The position numbers and the translations under genes were made by a program. A stretch of DNA of 64,000 nucleotides from Petrolisthes cinctipes (Eukaryota > Arthropoda > Malacostraca > Decapoda > Porcellanidae): the NCBI GenBank assembly GCA_033782935.1, contig JAWQEG010000128.1, positions 806,001 to 870,000 of the forward strand. The letters are read 5' to 3'. Of the stretch, positions 26,601 to 39,600 are shown piece after piece. The stretch's first letter is position 1. Every line of letters begins with the position of its first letter. The notes under the pieces are model-generated. The model was not told the DNA's origin and did not search any database. It saw only the letters and a list, made by a program, of their open reading frames with translations.

Positions 26601-29600
26601 AGCGCTCTGTACATGCCTACTCAGTGCTAGAATATTTTCAAAATATAGGCTCAAAACATGCTAAAAATCGATATTTTAGGTGCGTAAAGTCGATATATCA
26701 AATTCAGGCCCAAAACACTCGAAAATTCGATATTTTGGGGTCCCAGAAGCGATCTGTACATGCCTACTCCTTGTTAGAGTATTTTCAAAATACAGGCCCA
26801 AAACATGCTCAAAATCGATGTTTTAGGTGCTAAAAAGTCGATATATGCATGCATCTTCAGTACTCGTTTATATCTCAAATTCAGGCTCAAACCACCCGAA
26901 AATTCGATATTTTTGGGTCCCAGAAGCGATCTGTACATGCCTACTCCGTGTTAGAGTATTTTCAAAGTACAGGCCCAAAACATGCTCAAAATCGATTTTT
27001 TTACGATGCCCAAAGTCAATATGTACATGTATCTTCTGTACCCGTTTATATATCAAATTCAAGCTCAAAACACCCGAAAATTTAATATTTGGGGGTCCCA
27101 GAAGCGCTCTGTACATGCCTACTCAGTGCTAGAATATTTTAAAAATATAGGCTAAAAACATGCTAAAAATCGATATTTTAGGTGCGTAAAGTCGATATCT
27201 CAAATTCAGGCCCAAAACACCCGAAAATTCGATATTTAGGGGTCCCAGAAGCGATCTGTACATGCCTACTCCGTGTTAGAGTATTTTCAAAATACAGGCC
27301 CAAAACATGCTCAAAATCGATGTTTTAGGTGCCAAAAAGTCGATATCAGCATGCATCTTCAGTACCCATTTATATCTTAAATTCAGGATCAAAACACCCG
27401 AAAATTCGATATTTTGGGGTCCCAGAAGCGATCTGTACATGCCTACTCCGTGTTAGAGTATTTTCAAAATACATGCCCAAAACATGCTGAAAATCGATAT
27501 TTTAGATGCCCAAAGTCAATATGTGCATGTATCTTCTGTACCCGTTTATATCTCAAATTCAGGCTCAAAACACCCGAAAATTTAATATTTTGGGGTCCCA
27601 GAAGCAATCTGTACAGCCTACTCAGTGCTAGAATATTTTCAAAATATAGGCTAAAAACATGCTAAAAATCGATATTTTAGGTGCCAAAAAGTCGATATCT
27701 CAAATTAAGGCCCAAAACACCCGAAAATTCGATATTTAGGGGTCCCAGAAGCGATCTGTACATGCCTACTCCGTGTTAGAGTATTTTCAAAATACAGGCC
27801 CAAAAAATGCTCAAAATCGATGTTTTAGGTGCCAAAAAGTCGATATGTGCATGCACCTTCAGTACCCGTTTATATCTCAAATTCAGGCTCAAAACCACCG
27901 AAAATTTAATATTTTGAGGTCCCAGAAGCAATCTGTACATGCCTACTCAGTGCTAGAATATTTTCAAAATATAGGCTAAAAACATGCTAAAAATCGATAT
28001 TTTAGGTGCCAAAAAGTCGATATCTCAAATTCAGGCCCAAAACACCCGAAAATTCGATATTTAGGGGTCCCAGAAGCGATCTGTACATGCCTACTCCGTG
28101 TTAGAGTATTTTCAAGATACAGGCCCAAAACATGCTCAAAATCGATATTTTTGGTGCCCAAAGTCAATATGTGTATGCATCTTCTGTACTCGTTTATATC
28201 CCAAATTCAGGCTCAAAAAACCCGAAAATTCGATATTTTGGGGTCCCAGAAGCGCTCTGTACATGCCTACTCAGTGCTAGAATATTTTCAAAATATAGGC
28301 TCAAAACAAGCTAAAAATCGATATTTTAGGTGCGTAAAGTCGATATATCAAATTCAGGCCCAAAACACTCGAAAATTCGATATTTTGGGGTCCCAGAAGC
28401 GATCTGTACATGCCTACTCCTTGTTAGAGTATTTTCAAAATACAGGCCCAAAACATGCTCTAAATCGATGTTTTAGGTGCCAAAAAGTCGATATCTGCAT
28501 GCATCTTCAGTACCCGTTTATATCTCAAATTCAGGATCAAAACACCCGAAAATTCGATATTTTGGGGTCCCAGAAGCGATCTGTACATGCCTACTCCGTG
28601 TTAGAGTATTTTCAAAGTACAGGTCCAAAACATGCTAAAAATCGATATTTTAGGTGCGTAGAGGCGATATCTCAAATTCAGGCCCAAAACACACGAAAAT
28701 TCGATATTTTGGGGTCCCAGAAGCGATCTGTACATGCCTACTCCGTGTTAGAGTATTTACAAAATACAGGCCCAAAACATGCTGAAAATCGATATTTTAG
28801 ATGCCCAAAGTCAATATGTGCATGCATCTTCAGTACCCGTTTATATCTCAAATTCAGGATCAAAACACCCGAAAATTCGATATTTTGGGGTCCCAGAAGC
28901 GATCTGTACATGCCTACTCCGTGTTAGAGTATTTTTTAAAGTACAGGCCGAAAACATGCTAAAATCGATATTTTAGGTGCGTAGGGGCGATATCTCAAAT
29001 TCAGGCCCAAAACACACGAAAATTCGATATTTTGTGGTCCCAGAAGCGATCTGTACATGCCTACTCAGTGCTAGAATGTTTTCAAAATATAGGCTCAAAA
29101 CATGCTCAAAATCGATATTTTAGGTGCCCAAAAGTCGATATCTCAAATTAAGGCCCAAAACACCCGAAAATTCGATATTTTGGGGTCCCAGAAGGGATCT
29201 GTACATGCCTACTCCGTGTTAGAGTATTTTCAAAATACAGGCCAATAACATACTGAAAATTGATCTGTTAGGTGCCCAAAAGTCGATATGTGCATGCATC
29301 TTCTGTACCCGTTTATATCTCAAATTCAGGCTCAAAAAACCCGAAAATTCGATATTTTGGGGTCCCAGAAGCGCTCTGTACATGCCTACTCAGTGCTAGA
29401 ATATTTTCAAAATATAGGCTCAAAACATGCTAAAATTCGATATTTTAGGTGCGTAAAGTCGATATATCAAATTCAGGCCCAAAACACTCGAAAATTCGAT
29501 ATTTTGGGGTCCCAGCAGCGATCTGTACATGCCTACTCCTTGTTAGAGTATTTTCAAAATACAGGCCCAAAACATGCTCTAAATCGATGTTTTAGGTGCC

Positions 29601-30861
29601 AAAAAGTCGATATCTGCATGCATCTTCAGTACCCGTTTATATCTCAAATTCAGGATCAAAACACCCGAAAATTCGATATTTTGGGGTCCCAGAAGCAATC
29701 TGTACATGCCTACTCCGTGTTAGATTATTTTCAAAGTACAGGTCCAAAACATGCTAAAAATCGATATTTTAGGTGCGTAGAGGCGATATCTCAAATTCAG
29801 GCCCAAAACACACGAAAATTCGATATTTTGGGGTCCCAGAAGCGATCTGTACATGCCTACTCCGTGTTAGAGTATTTACAAAATACAGGCCCAAAACAGG
29901 CTGAAAATCGATATTTTAGATGCCCAAAGTCAATATGTGCATGCATCTTCAGTACCCGTTTATATCTCAAATTCAGGATCAAAACACCCGAAAATTCGAT
30001 ATTTTGGGGTCCCAGAAGCGATCTGTACATGCCTACTCCGTGTTAGAGTATTTTCAAAGTACAGGCCGAAAACATGCTAAAATCGATATTTTAGGTGCGT
30101 AGAGGCGATATCTCAAATTCAGGCCCAAAACACACGAAAATTCGATATTTTGTGGTCCCAGAAGCGATCCGTACATGCCTACACCGTGTTAGAGTATTTA
30201 CAAAATACAGGCCCAAAACATGCTCAAAATCGATGTTTTAGGTGCCCAAAAGTCGATATGTGCATGCATCTTCAGTACCCGTTTATATCTCAAATTCTGG
30301 CCCTAAACACCCGAAAATTCGATATTTTTGGGTCCCAGAAGCGATCTGTACATGCCTACTCAGTGCTAGAATGTTTTCAAAATATAGGCTCAAAACATGC
30401 TCAAAATCGATATTTTAGGTGCCCAAAAGTCGATATCTCAACTTAAGGCCCAAAACACCCGAAAATTCGATATTTAGGGGTCCCAGAAGGGATCTGTACA
30501 TGCCTACTCCGTGTTAGAGTATTTTCAAAATACAGGCCAAAAACATACTGAAAATCGATCTGTTAGGTGCCCAAAAGTCTATATGTGCATGCATCTTCTG
30601 TACCCGTTTATATCTCAAATTCTGGCCCTAAACACCCGAAAAATCGATATTTTGGGGTCCCAGAAACGATCTGTACATGCCTACTCAGTGCTAGAATATT
30701 TTCAAAATAAAAGCTCAAAACATGCTAAAAATCGATATTTTAGGTGCGTAAAGGCGATATCTCAAATTCAGGCCCAAAACACCCGAAAATTCGATATTTG
30801 GGGGTCCCAGAAGCGATCTGTACATGCCTACTCAGTGCTAGAATATTTTCAAAATATAGGC
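23644..30861. repeat. Super-unit 2 (~7,218 bp)
   Basis: This is the tandem copy of the preceding 8.2 kb. At ~25,878 the match jumps from offset 8,223 to 7,073, a loss of 1,150 bp or seven monomers. Near 29.04 kb it shifts by one 177-bp monomer to 6,896. At ~29.86 kb it jumps back to offset 8,191, so part of the pattern is repeated. It then shifts to 7,395 and finally 7,218. The next super-unit-like start is at 30,865. Confidence 0.85.
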
Positions 30862-30864
30862 TAA

Positions 30865-33500
30865 AAACATGCTAAAAATCGATCTTTTAGGTGCCAAAAA
30901 GTCGATATGTGCATGCATCTTCTGTACCCGTTTATATCTCAAATTCAGTCCCAAAACACTCGAAAAATCGATATTTAGGGGTCCCAGAAGCAATCTGTAC
31001 ATGCCTACTCCGTGTTAGAGTATTTTCAAAATACCGGCCAAAAACATACTGAAAATCGATCTTTTAGGTGCCCAAAAGTCGATATGTGCATGCATCTTCT
31101 GTACCCGTTTATATCTCAAATTCTGGCCGTAAACACCCGAAAATTCAATATTTTGGGGTCCCAGAAGCAATTTGTACATGCCTACTCAGTGCTAGAATAT
31201 TTTCAAAATATAGGCTCAAAAAATTGTAAAAATCGATATTTTAGGTGCGTAAAGGCGATATCTCAAATTCAGGCCCAAAACACCCAAAAATTCAATATTT
31301 TTGGGTCCCAGAAGCGATCTGTACATGCTTACTCAGTGCTAGAATGTTTTCAAAATATAGGCTCAAAACATGCTCAAAATCGATATTTTAGGTGCCCAAA
31401 AGTCGATATGTGCATGCATCTTCTGTACTCGTTTATATCTCAAATTCAGGCTCAAAAACCCCCGAAAATTCGATATTTTGGGGTCCCAGAAGCGATCTGT
31501 ACATGCCTACTCAGTGCTAGAATATTTTCAAAATATAGGCTTAAAACATGCTAAAAATCGATATTTTAGGTTCGTAAAGGCGATATCTCAAATTCAGGCC
31601 CAAAACACCCGAAAATTCGATATTTTGGGGTCCCAGAAGCGTTCTGTACATGCCTACTCCGTGTTAGAGTATTTTCAAAATACATGCCCAAAACATGCTG
31701 AAAATCGATATTTAGATGCCCAAAGTCAATATGTGCTTGTATCTTCTGTACCCGTTTATATCTCAAATTCAGGCTCAAAACACCCTAAAATTCAATATTA
31801 TGGTGTCCCAGAAGCAATCTGTACATGCCTATTCAGTGCTAGAATATTTTCAAAATATAGGCTAAAAAAATGCTAAAAATCGATCTTTTAGGTGCCAAAA
31901 AGTCGATATCTCAAATTCAGTCCCAAAACACCCGAAAATTCGATATTTAGGGGTCCCAGAAGCGATCTGTACATGCCTACTCCGTGTTAGAGTATTTTCA
32001 AAATACAGGCCAAAAACATACTGAAAATCGATCATTTAGGTGACCAAAAGTCGATATGTGCATGCATCTTCTGTACCCGTTTATATCTCAAATTCTGGCC
32101 CTAAACACCCGAAAATTTGATATTTTGGGGTCCCAGAAGCGATCTGTACATGCCTACTCCGTGTTAAAGTATTTTCAAAATTCAGGCCCAAAACATGCTG
32201 AAAATCGATATTTTTGGTGCCCAAAGTCAATATGTGTATGAATCTTCTGTACTAGATTATATCTCAAATTCAGGTTCAAAACACCCGAAAATTCGATATT
32301 TTGGGGTCCCAGAAGCCTACTCAGTGCTAGAATATTTTAAAAATATAGGCTCAAAACATGCTAAAAATCGATATTTTAGGTGCGTAAAGTCGATATCTCA
32401 AATTCAGGCCCAAAACACCCGAAAATTCGATATTTAGGGGTCCCAGAAGCGATCTGTACATGCCTACTCCGTGTTAGAGTATTTTCAAAATACAGGCCCA
32501 AAACATGCTCAAAATCGATGTTTTAGGTGCCAAAAAGTCGATATCAGCATGCATCTTCAGTACCCGTTTATATCTTAAATTCAGGATCAAAACACCCGAA
32601 AATTCGATATTTTGGGGTCCCAGAAGCGATCTGTACATGCCTACTCCGTGTTAGAGTATTTTCAAAATACATGCCCAAAACATGCTGAAAATCGATATTT
32701 TAGATGCCCAAAGTCAATATGTGCATGTATCTTCTGTACCCGTTTATATATCAAATTCAGGCTCAAAACACCCGAAAATTCAGTATTTTGGGGTCCCAGA
32801 AGCAATCTGTACATGCCTACTCAGTGCTAGAATATTTTCAAAATATAGGCTAAAAACATGCTAAAAATCGATATTTTAGGTGCCAAAAAGTCGATATCTC
32901 AAATTAAGGCCCAAAACACCCGAAAATTCGATATTTAGGGGTCCCAGAAGCGATCTGTACATGCCTACTCCGTGTTATAGTATTTTCAAAATACAGGCCA
33001 AAAACATATTGAAAATCGATCTTTTAGGTGCCCAAAAGTCGATATGTGTATGTATCTTCTGTACCCGTTTATATCTCAAATTCTGGCCCTAAACACCCGA
33101 AAATTCAATATTTTGGGGTCCCAGAAGCAATCTGTACATGCCTACTCAGTGCTAGAATATTTTTAAAATATAGGCTAAAAAACATACTAAAAATCGATAT
33201 TTTAGGTGCCAAAAAGTCGATATCTCAAATTAAGGCCCAAAACACCCGAAAATTCGATATTTAGGGGTCCCAGAAGCCATCTGTACATGCCTACTCCGTG
33301 TTAGAGTATTTTCAAAATACAGTCCCAAAACATGCTCAAAATCGATGTTTTAGGTGCCAAAAAGTCGATATGTGCATGTATCTTCTGTACCCGTTTATAT
33401 CTCAAATTCTGGCCCTAAGCACCCGAAAATTCAATATTTTGGGGTCCCAGAAGCCATCTGTACATGCCTACTCAGTGCTAGAATATTTTCAAAATATAGG
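30865..33500. repeat. Higher-order block A, copy 2
   Basis: Copy of 11,278-14,400 with a clean three-monomer (502-bp) loss at the position equivalent to 12,850-13,352. It keeps the rare 13-bp monomer deletion at ~32,316. It follows directly after super-unit 2. Confidence 0.85.
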
Positions 33501-34603
33501 CTAAAATCATGCTAAAAATCGATCTTTTAGGTGCCAAAAAGTCGATATCTCAAATTCAGGCCCAAAACACCCGAAAATTCGATATTTAGGGGTCCCAGAA
33601 GCGATCTGTACATGCCTACTCCGTGTTAGAGTATTTTCAAGATACAGGCCTAAAACATGCTCAAAATCGATATTTTTGGTGCCCAAAGTCAATATGTGTA
33701 TGCATCTTCTGTACTCGTTTATATCCCAAATTCAGTCTCAAAAAACCCGAAAATTCGATATTTTGGGGTCCCAGAAGCGCTCTGTACATGCCTACTCAGT
33801 GCTAGAATGTTTTCAAAATATAGGCTCAAAACATGCTAAAAATCGATATTTTAGGTGCGTAAAGTCGATATATCAAATTCAGGCCCAAAACACTCGAAAA
33901 TTCGATATTTTGGGGTCCCAGAAGCGATCTGTACATGCCTACTCCTTGTTAGAGTATTTTCAAAATACAGGCCCAAAACATGCTCAAAATCGATGTTTTA
34001 GGTGCCAAAAAGTCGATATCTGCATGCATCTTCAGTACCCGTTTATATCTCAAATTCAGGATCAAAACACCCGAAAATTAGATATTTTGGGGTCCCAGAA
34101 GCGATCTGTACATGCCTACTCCGTGTTAGAGTAATTTCAAAGTACAGGTCCAAAACATGCTAAAAATCGATATTTTAGGTGCGTAGAGGCGATATCTCAA
34201 ATTCAGGCCCAAAACACACGAAAATTCGATATTTTGGGGTCCCAGAAGCGATCTGTACATGCCTACTCCGTGTTAGAGTATTTACAAAATACAGGCCCAA
34301 AACATGCTGAAAATCGATATTTTAGATGCCCAAAGTCAATATGTGCATGCATCTTCAGTACCCGTTTATATCTCAAATTCAGGATCAAAACACCCGAAAA
34401 TTCGATATTTTGGGGTCCCAGAAGCGATCTGTACATGCCTACTCCGTATTAGAGTATTTTCAAAGTACAGACCGAAAACATGCTAAAATCGATATTTTAG
34501 GTGCGTAGAGGCGATATCTCAAATTCAGGCCCAAAACACACGAAAATTCGATATTTTGTTGTCCCAGAAGCGATCCGTACATGCCTACACCGTGTTAGAG
34601 TAT

Positions 34604-36640
34604 TTACAAAATACAGGCCAAAAACATGCTCAAAATCGATGTTTTAGGTGCCCAAAAGTCGATATGTGCATGCATCTTCAGTACCCGTTTATATCTCAAA
34701 TTCAGGCTCAAAACACCCGAAAATTCGATATTTTGTTTCCCAGAAGCGATCTGTACATGCCTACTCAGTGCTAGAATATTTTCAAAATATAGGCTAAGAA
34801 ACATACTAAAAATCGATATTTTAGGTGCCAAAAAGTCGATATCTCAAATTAAGGCCCAAAACACCCGAAAATTCGATATTTAGGGGTCCCAGAAGCGATC
34901 TATACATGCCTACTCCGTGTTAGAGTATTTTCAAAATACAGGCCCAAAACATGCTCAAAATCGATGTTTTAGTTGCCAAAAAGTCGATATGTGCATGCAT
35001 CTTCAGTACCCGTTTATATCTCAAATTCAGGCTCAAAACACCCGAAAAATCGTTATTTTGGGGTCCCAGAAGCGATCTGTACATGCCTACTCCGTGTTAG
35101 AGTATTTTCAAAATACATGCCCAAAACATGCTGAAAATCGATATTTTAGATGCCCAAAGTCAATAAGTGCATGTATCTTCTGTACCCGTTTATATCTCAA
35201 ATTCAGGCTCAAAACACCCGAAAATTCAATATTTTGGGGTCCCAGAAGCGCTCTGTACATGCCTACTCAGTGCTAGAATATTTTCAAATTATAGGCTAAA
35301 AACATGCTAAAAATCGATATTTTAGGTGCCAAAAAGTCGATATCTCAAAGTAAAGCCAAAAACACCGGAAAATTCGATATTTAGGGGTCCCAGAAACGAT
35401 CTGTACATGCCTACTCCGTGTTAGAGTATTTTCAAAATACAGGCCAAAAACATACTGAAAATCGATCTTTTAGGTGCCCAAAAGTCGATATGTGCATGCA
35501 TCTTCTATACCCGTTTATATCTCAAATTCTGGCCCTAAACACCCGAAAATTCGATATTTTTGGGGTCCCAGAAGCGATCTGTACATGCCTACTCAGTGCT
35601 AGAGTATTTTCAAAGTACAGGCCCAAAACATGCTCAAAATCGATGTTTTAGGTGCCAAAAAGTCGATATGTGCATGTATCTTCTGTACCCGTTTATATCT
35701 CAAATTCTGGCCCTAAGCACCCGAAAATTCAATATTTTAGGGTCCCAGAAGCCATCTGTACATGCCTACTCAGTGCTAGAATATTTTCAAAATATAGGCT
35801 AAAAACATGCTAAAAATCGATCTTTTAGGTGCCAAAAAGTCGATATCTCAAATTCAGGCCTAAAACACCCGAAAATTCGATATTTAGGGGTCCCAGAAGC
35901 GATCTGTACATGCCTACTCCGTGTTAGAGTATTTTCAAGATACAGGCCCAAAACATGCTCAAAATCGATGTTTTAGGTGCCAAAAAGTCGATATCTGCAT
36001 GCATCTTCAGTACCCGTTTATATCTCAAATTCAGGATCAAAACACCCGAAAATTAGATATTTTGGGGTCCCAGAAGCGATCTGTACATGCCTACTCCGTG
36101 TTAGAGTATTTTCAAAGTACAGGTCCAAAACATGCTAAAAATCGATATTTTAGGTGCGTAGAGGCGATATCTCAAATTCAGGCCCAAAACACACGAAAAT
36201 TCGATATTTTGGGGTCCCAGAAGCGATCCGTACATGCCTACACCGTGTTAGAGTATTTACAAAATACAGGCCCAAAACATGCTCAAAATCGATGTTTTAG
36301 GTGCCCAAAAGTCGATATGTGCATGCATCTTCAGTACCCGTTTATATCTCAAATTCAGGCTCAAAACACCCGAAAATTCGATATTTTGTTTCCCAGAAGC
36401 GATCTGTACATGCCTACTCAGTGCTAGAATATTTTCAAAATATAGGCTAAGAAACATACTAAAAATCGATATTTTAGGTGCCAAAAAGTCGATATCTCAA
36501 ATTAAGGCCCAAAACACCCGAAAATTCGATATTTAGGGGTACCAGAAGCGATCTATACATGCCTACTCCGTGTTAGAGTATTTTCAAAATACAGGCCCAA
36601 AACATGCTCAAAATCGATGTTTTAGTTGCCAAAAAGTCGA
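34604..36640. repeat. Local 1,653-bp higher-order repeat
   Basis: Segments at 34,604, 34,626, 34,917 and 35,418 recur 1,653 bp later at 36,257, 36,279, 36,570 and 37,071. 1,653 bp fits six long and four short monomers. A diagnostic variant, ATTTTGTTTCCCAG in place of ATTTTGGGGTCCCAG, marks both copies (~34,731 and ~36,384). Confidence 0.85.
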
Positions 36641-36649
36641 TATGTGCAT

Positions 36650-39600
36650 GCATCTTCAGTACCCGTTTATATCTCAAATTCAGGCTCAAAACACCCGAAA
36701 AATCGTTATTTTGGGGTCCCAGAAGCGATCTGTACATGCCTACTCCGTGTTAGAGTATTTTCAAAATACATGCCCAAAACATGCTGAAAATCGATATTTT
36801 AGATGCCCAAAGTCAATAAGTGCATGTATCTTCTGTACCCGTTTATATCTCAAATTCAGGCTCAAAACACCCGAAAATTCAATATTTTGGGGTCCCAGAA
36901 GCGCTCTGTACATGCCTACTCAGTGCTAGAATATTTTCAAATTATAGGCTAAAAACATGCTAAAAATCGATATTTTAGGTGCCAAAAAGTCGATATCTCA
37001 AAGTAAAGCCAAAAACACCGGAAAATTCGATATTTAGGGGTCCCAGAAACGATCTGTACATGCCTACTCCGTGTTAGAGTATTTTCAAAATACAGGCCAA
37101 AAACATACTGAAAATCGATCTTTTAGGTGCCCAAAAGTCGATATGTGCATGCATCTTCTGTACCCGTTTATATCTCAAATTCTGGCCCTAAACACCCGAA
37201 AATTCGATATTTTTGGGGTCCCAGAAGCGATCTGTACATGCCTACTCAGTGCTAGAGTATTTTCAAAGTACAGGCCCAAAACATGCTCAAAATCGATTTT
37301 TTACGATGCCCAAAGTCAATATGTGCATGTATCTTCTGTACCCGTTTATATATCAAATTCAGGTTCAAAACACCCGAAAATTTAATATTTTGGGGTCCCA
37401 GAAGCAATCTGTACATGCCTACTCAGTGCTAGAATATTTTCAAAATATAGGCTAAAAACATGCTAAAAATCGATATTTTAGGTGCCAAAAAGTCGATATC
37501 TCAAATTCATGCCCAAAACACCCGAAAATTCGATATTTAGGGGTCACAGAAGCGCTCTGTACATGCCTACTCAGTGCTAGAATATTTTCAAAATATAGGC
37601 TCAAAACATGCTCAAAATCGATATTTTAGGTGCCCAAAAGTCGATATGTGCATGCATCTTCTGTACTCGTTCATATCTCAAATTCAGGCTTAAAACCCCC
37701 GAAAATTCGATATTTTGGGGTCCCAGAAGCGATCTGTACATGCCTACTCCGTGTTAGAGTATTTTCAAAATACAGGCCAAAAACATACTGAAAATCGATC
37801 TTTTAGGTGCCCAAAAGTCGATATGTGCATGCATCTTCTGTACCCGTTTATATCTCAAATTCTGGCCCTAAACACCCGAAAATTCAATATTTTGGGTTCC
37901 CAGAAGTAATCTATACATGCCTACTCAGTGCTAGAATATTTTCAAAATATAGGCTAAAAACATGCTAAATATCGATATTTTAAGTGCCAAAAAGTCGATA
38001 TCTCAAATTCAGTCCCAAAACACCCGAAAATTCGATATTTAGGGGTCACAGAAGCGATCTGTACATGCCTACTCCGTGTTAGAGTATTTACATAATACAG
38101 GCCCAAAACATGTTCAAAATCGATGTTTTAGGTGCCCAAAAGTCGATATGTGCATGCATCTTCAGTACCCATTTATATCTCAAATTCAGGCTCAAAACAC
38201 CCTAAAATTCGATATTTTGGGGTCCCAGAAGCGATCTGTACATGCCTACTCCGTGTTAGAGTATTTTCAAAATACATGCCCAAAACATGCTGAAAATCGA
38301 TATTTTAGATGCCCAAAGTCAATATGTTCATGTATCTTCTGTACCCGTTTATATCTCAAATTTAGACTCAAAACACCCGAAAATTCAATATTTTGGGGTC
38401 CCAGAAGCAATCTGTACATGCCTACTCAGTGCTAGAATATTTTCAAAATATAGGCTAAAAACATGCTAAAAATCGATCTTTTAGGTGCCAAAAAGTCGAT
38501 ATCTCAAATTCAGTCCCAAAACACCCGAAACTTCGATATTTAGGGGTCCCAGAAGCGATCTGTACATGACTACTCCATGTTAGAGTATTTTCAAAATACA
38601 GGCCCAAAACATGCTCAAAATCGATGTTTTAGGTGCCAAAAAGTCGATATGTGCATGCATCTTCAGTACCCGTTTATATCTCAAATTAAGGCTCATAACC
38701 ACCGAAAATTTAATATTTTGGGGTCCCAGAAGCAATCTGTACATGCCTACTCAGTACTAGAATATTTTCAAAATATAGGCTAAAAACATGCTAAAAATCG
38801 ATATTTTAGGTGCCAAAAAGTCGATATCTCATATTCAGGCCCAAAACACCCGAAATTTCGATATTTAAGGGTCCCAGAAGCGATCTGTACTTGCTTACTC
38901 CGTGTTAGAGTATTTACAAAATACAGGCCGAAAACATGCTCAAAATCGATGTTTTAGGTGCCCAAAAGTCGATATGTGCATGCATCTTAAGTACCCATTT
39001 ATATCTCAAATTCAAGCTTAAAACACACGAAAATTCGATATTTTAGGGTCCCAGAAGCGATCTGTACATGCCTACTCCGTGTTAGAGTATTTTCAAAATA
39101 CATGCCCAAAACATGCTGAAAATCGATATTTTAGATGCCCAAAGTCAATATGTTCATGTATCTTCTGTACCCGTTTATATCTCAAATTAAGGCTCAAAAC
39201 ACCCGAAAATTCAATATTTTGGGGTCCCAGAAGCGCTCTGTACATGCCTACTCAGTGCTAGAATATTTTCAAATTATAGGCTAAAAACATTGCTAAAAAT
39301 CGATATTTTAGGTGCCAAAGAGTCGATATCTCAAATTAAGGCCCAAAACACCCGAAAATTCGATATTTAGGGGTCCCAGAAGCGATCTTTACATGCCTAC
39401 TCCGTGTTAGAGTATTTTCAAAATACAGGCCAAAAACATACTGAAAATCGATCTTTTAGGTGCCGAAAAGTCGATATGTGCATGCATCTTCTGTAACCGT
39501 TTATATCTCAAATTCTGGGCCTAAACACCCGAAAATTCGATATTTTTGGGTCCCAGAAGCGATCTGTACATGCCTACTCAGTGCTAGAATGTTTTCAAAA

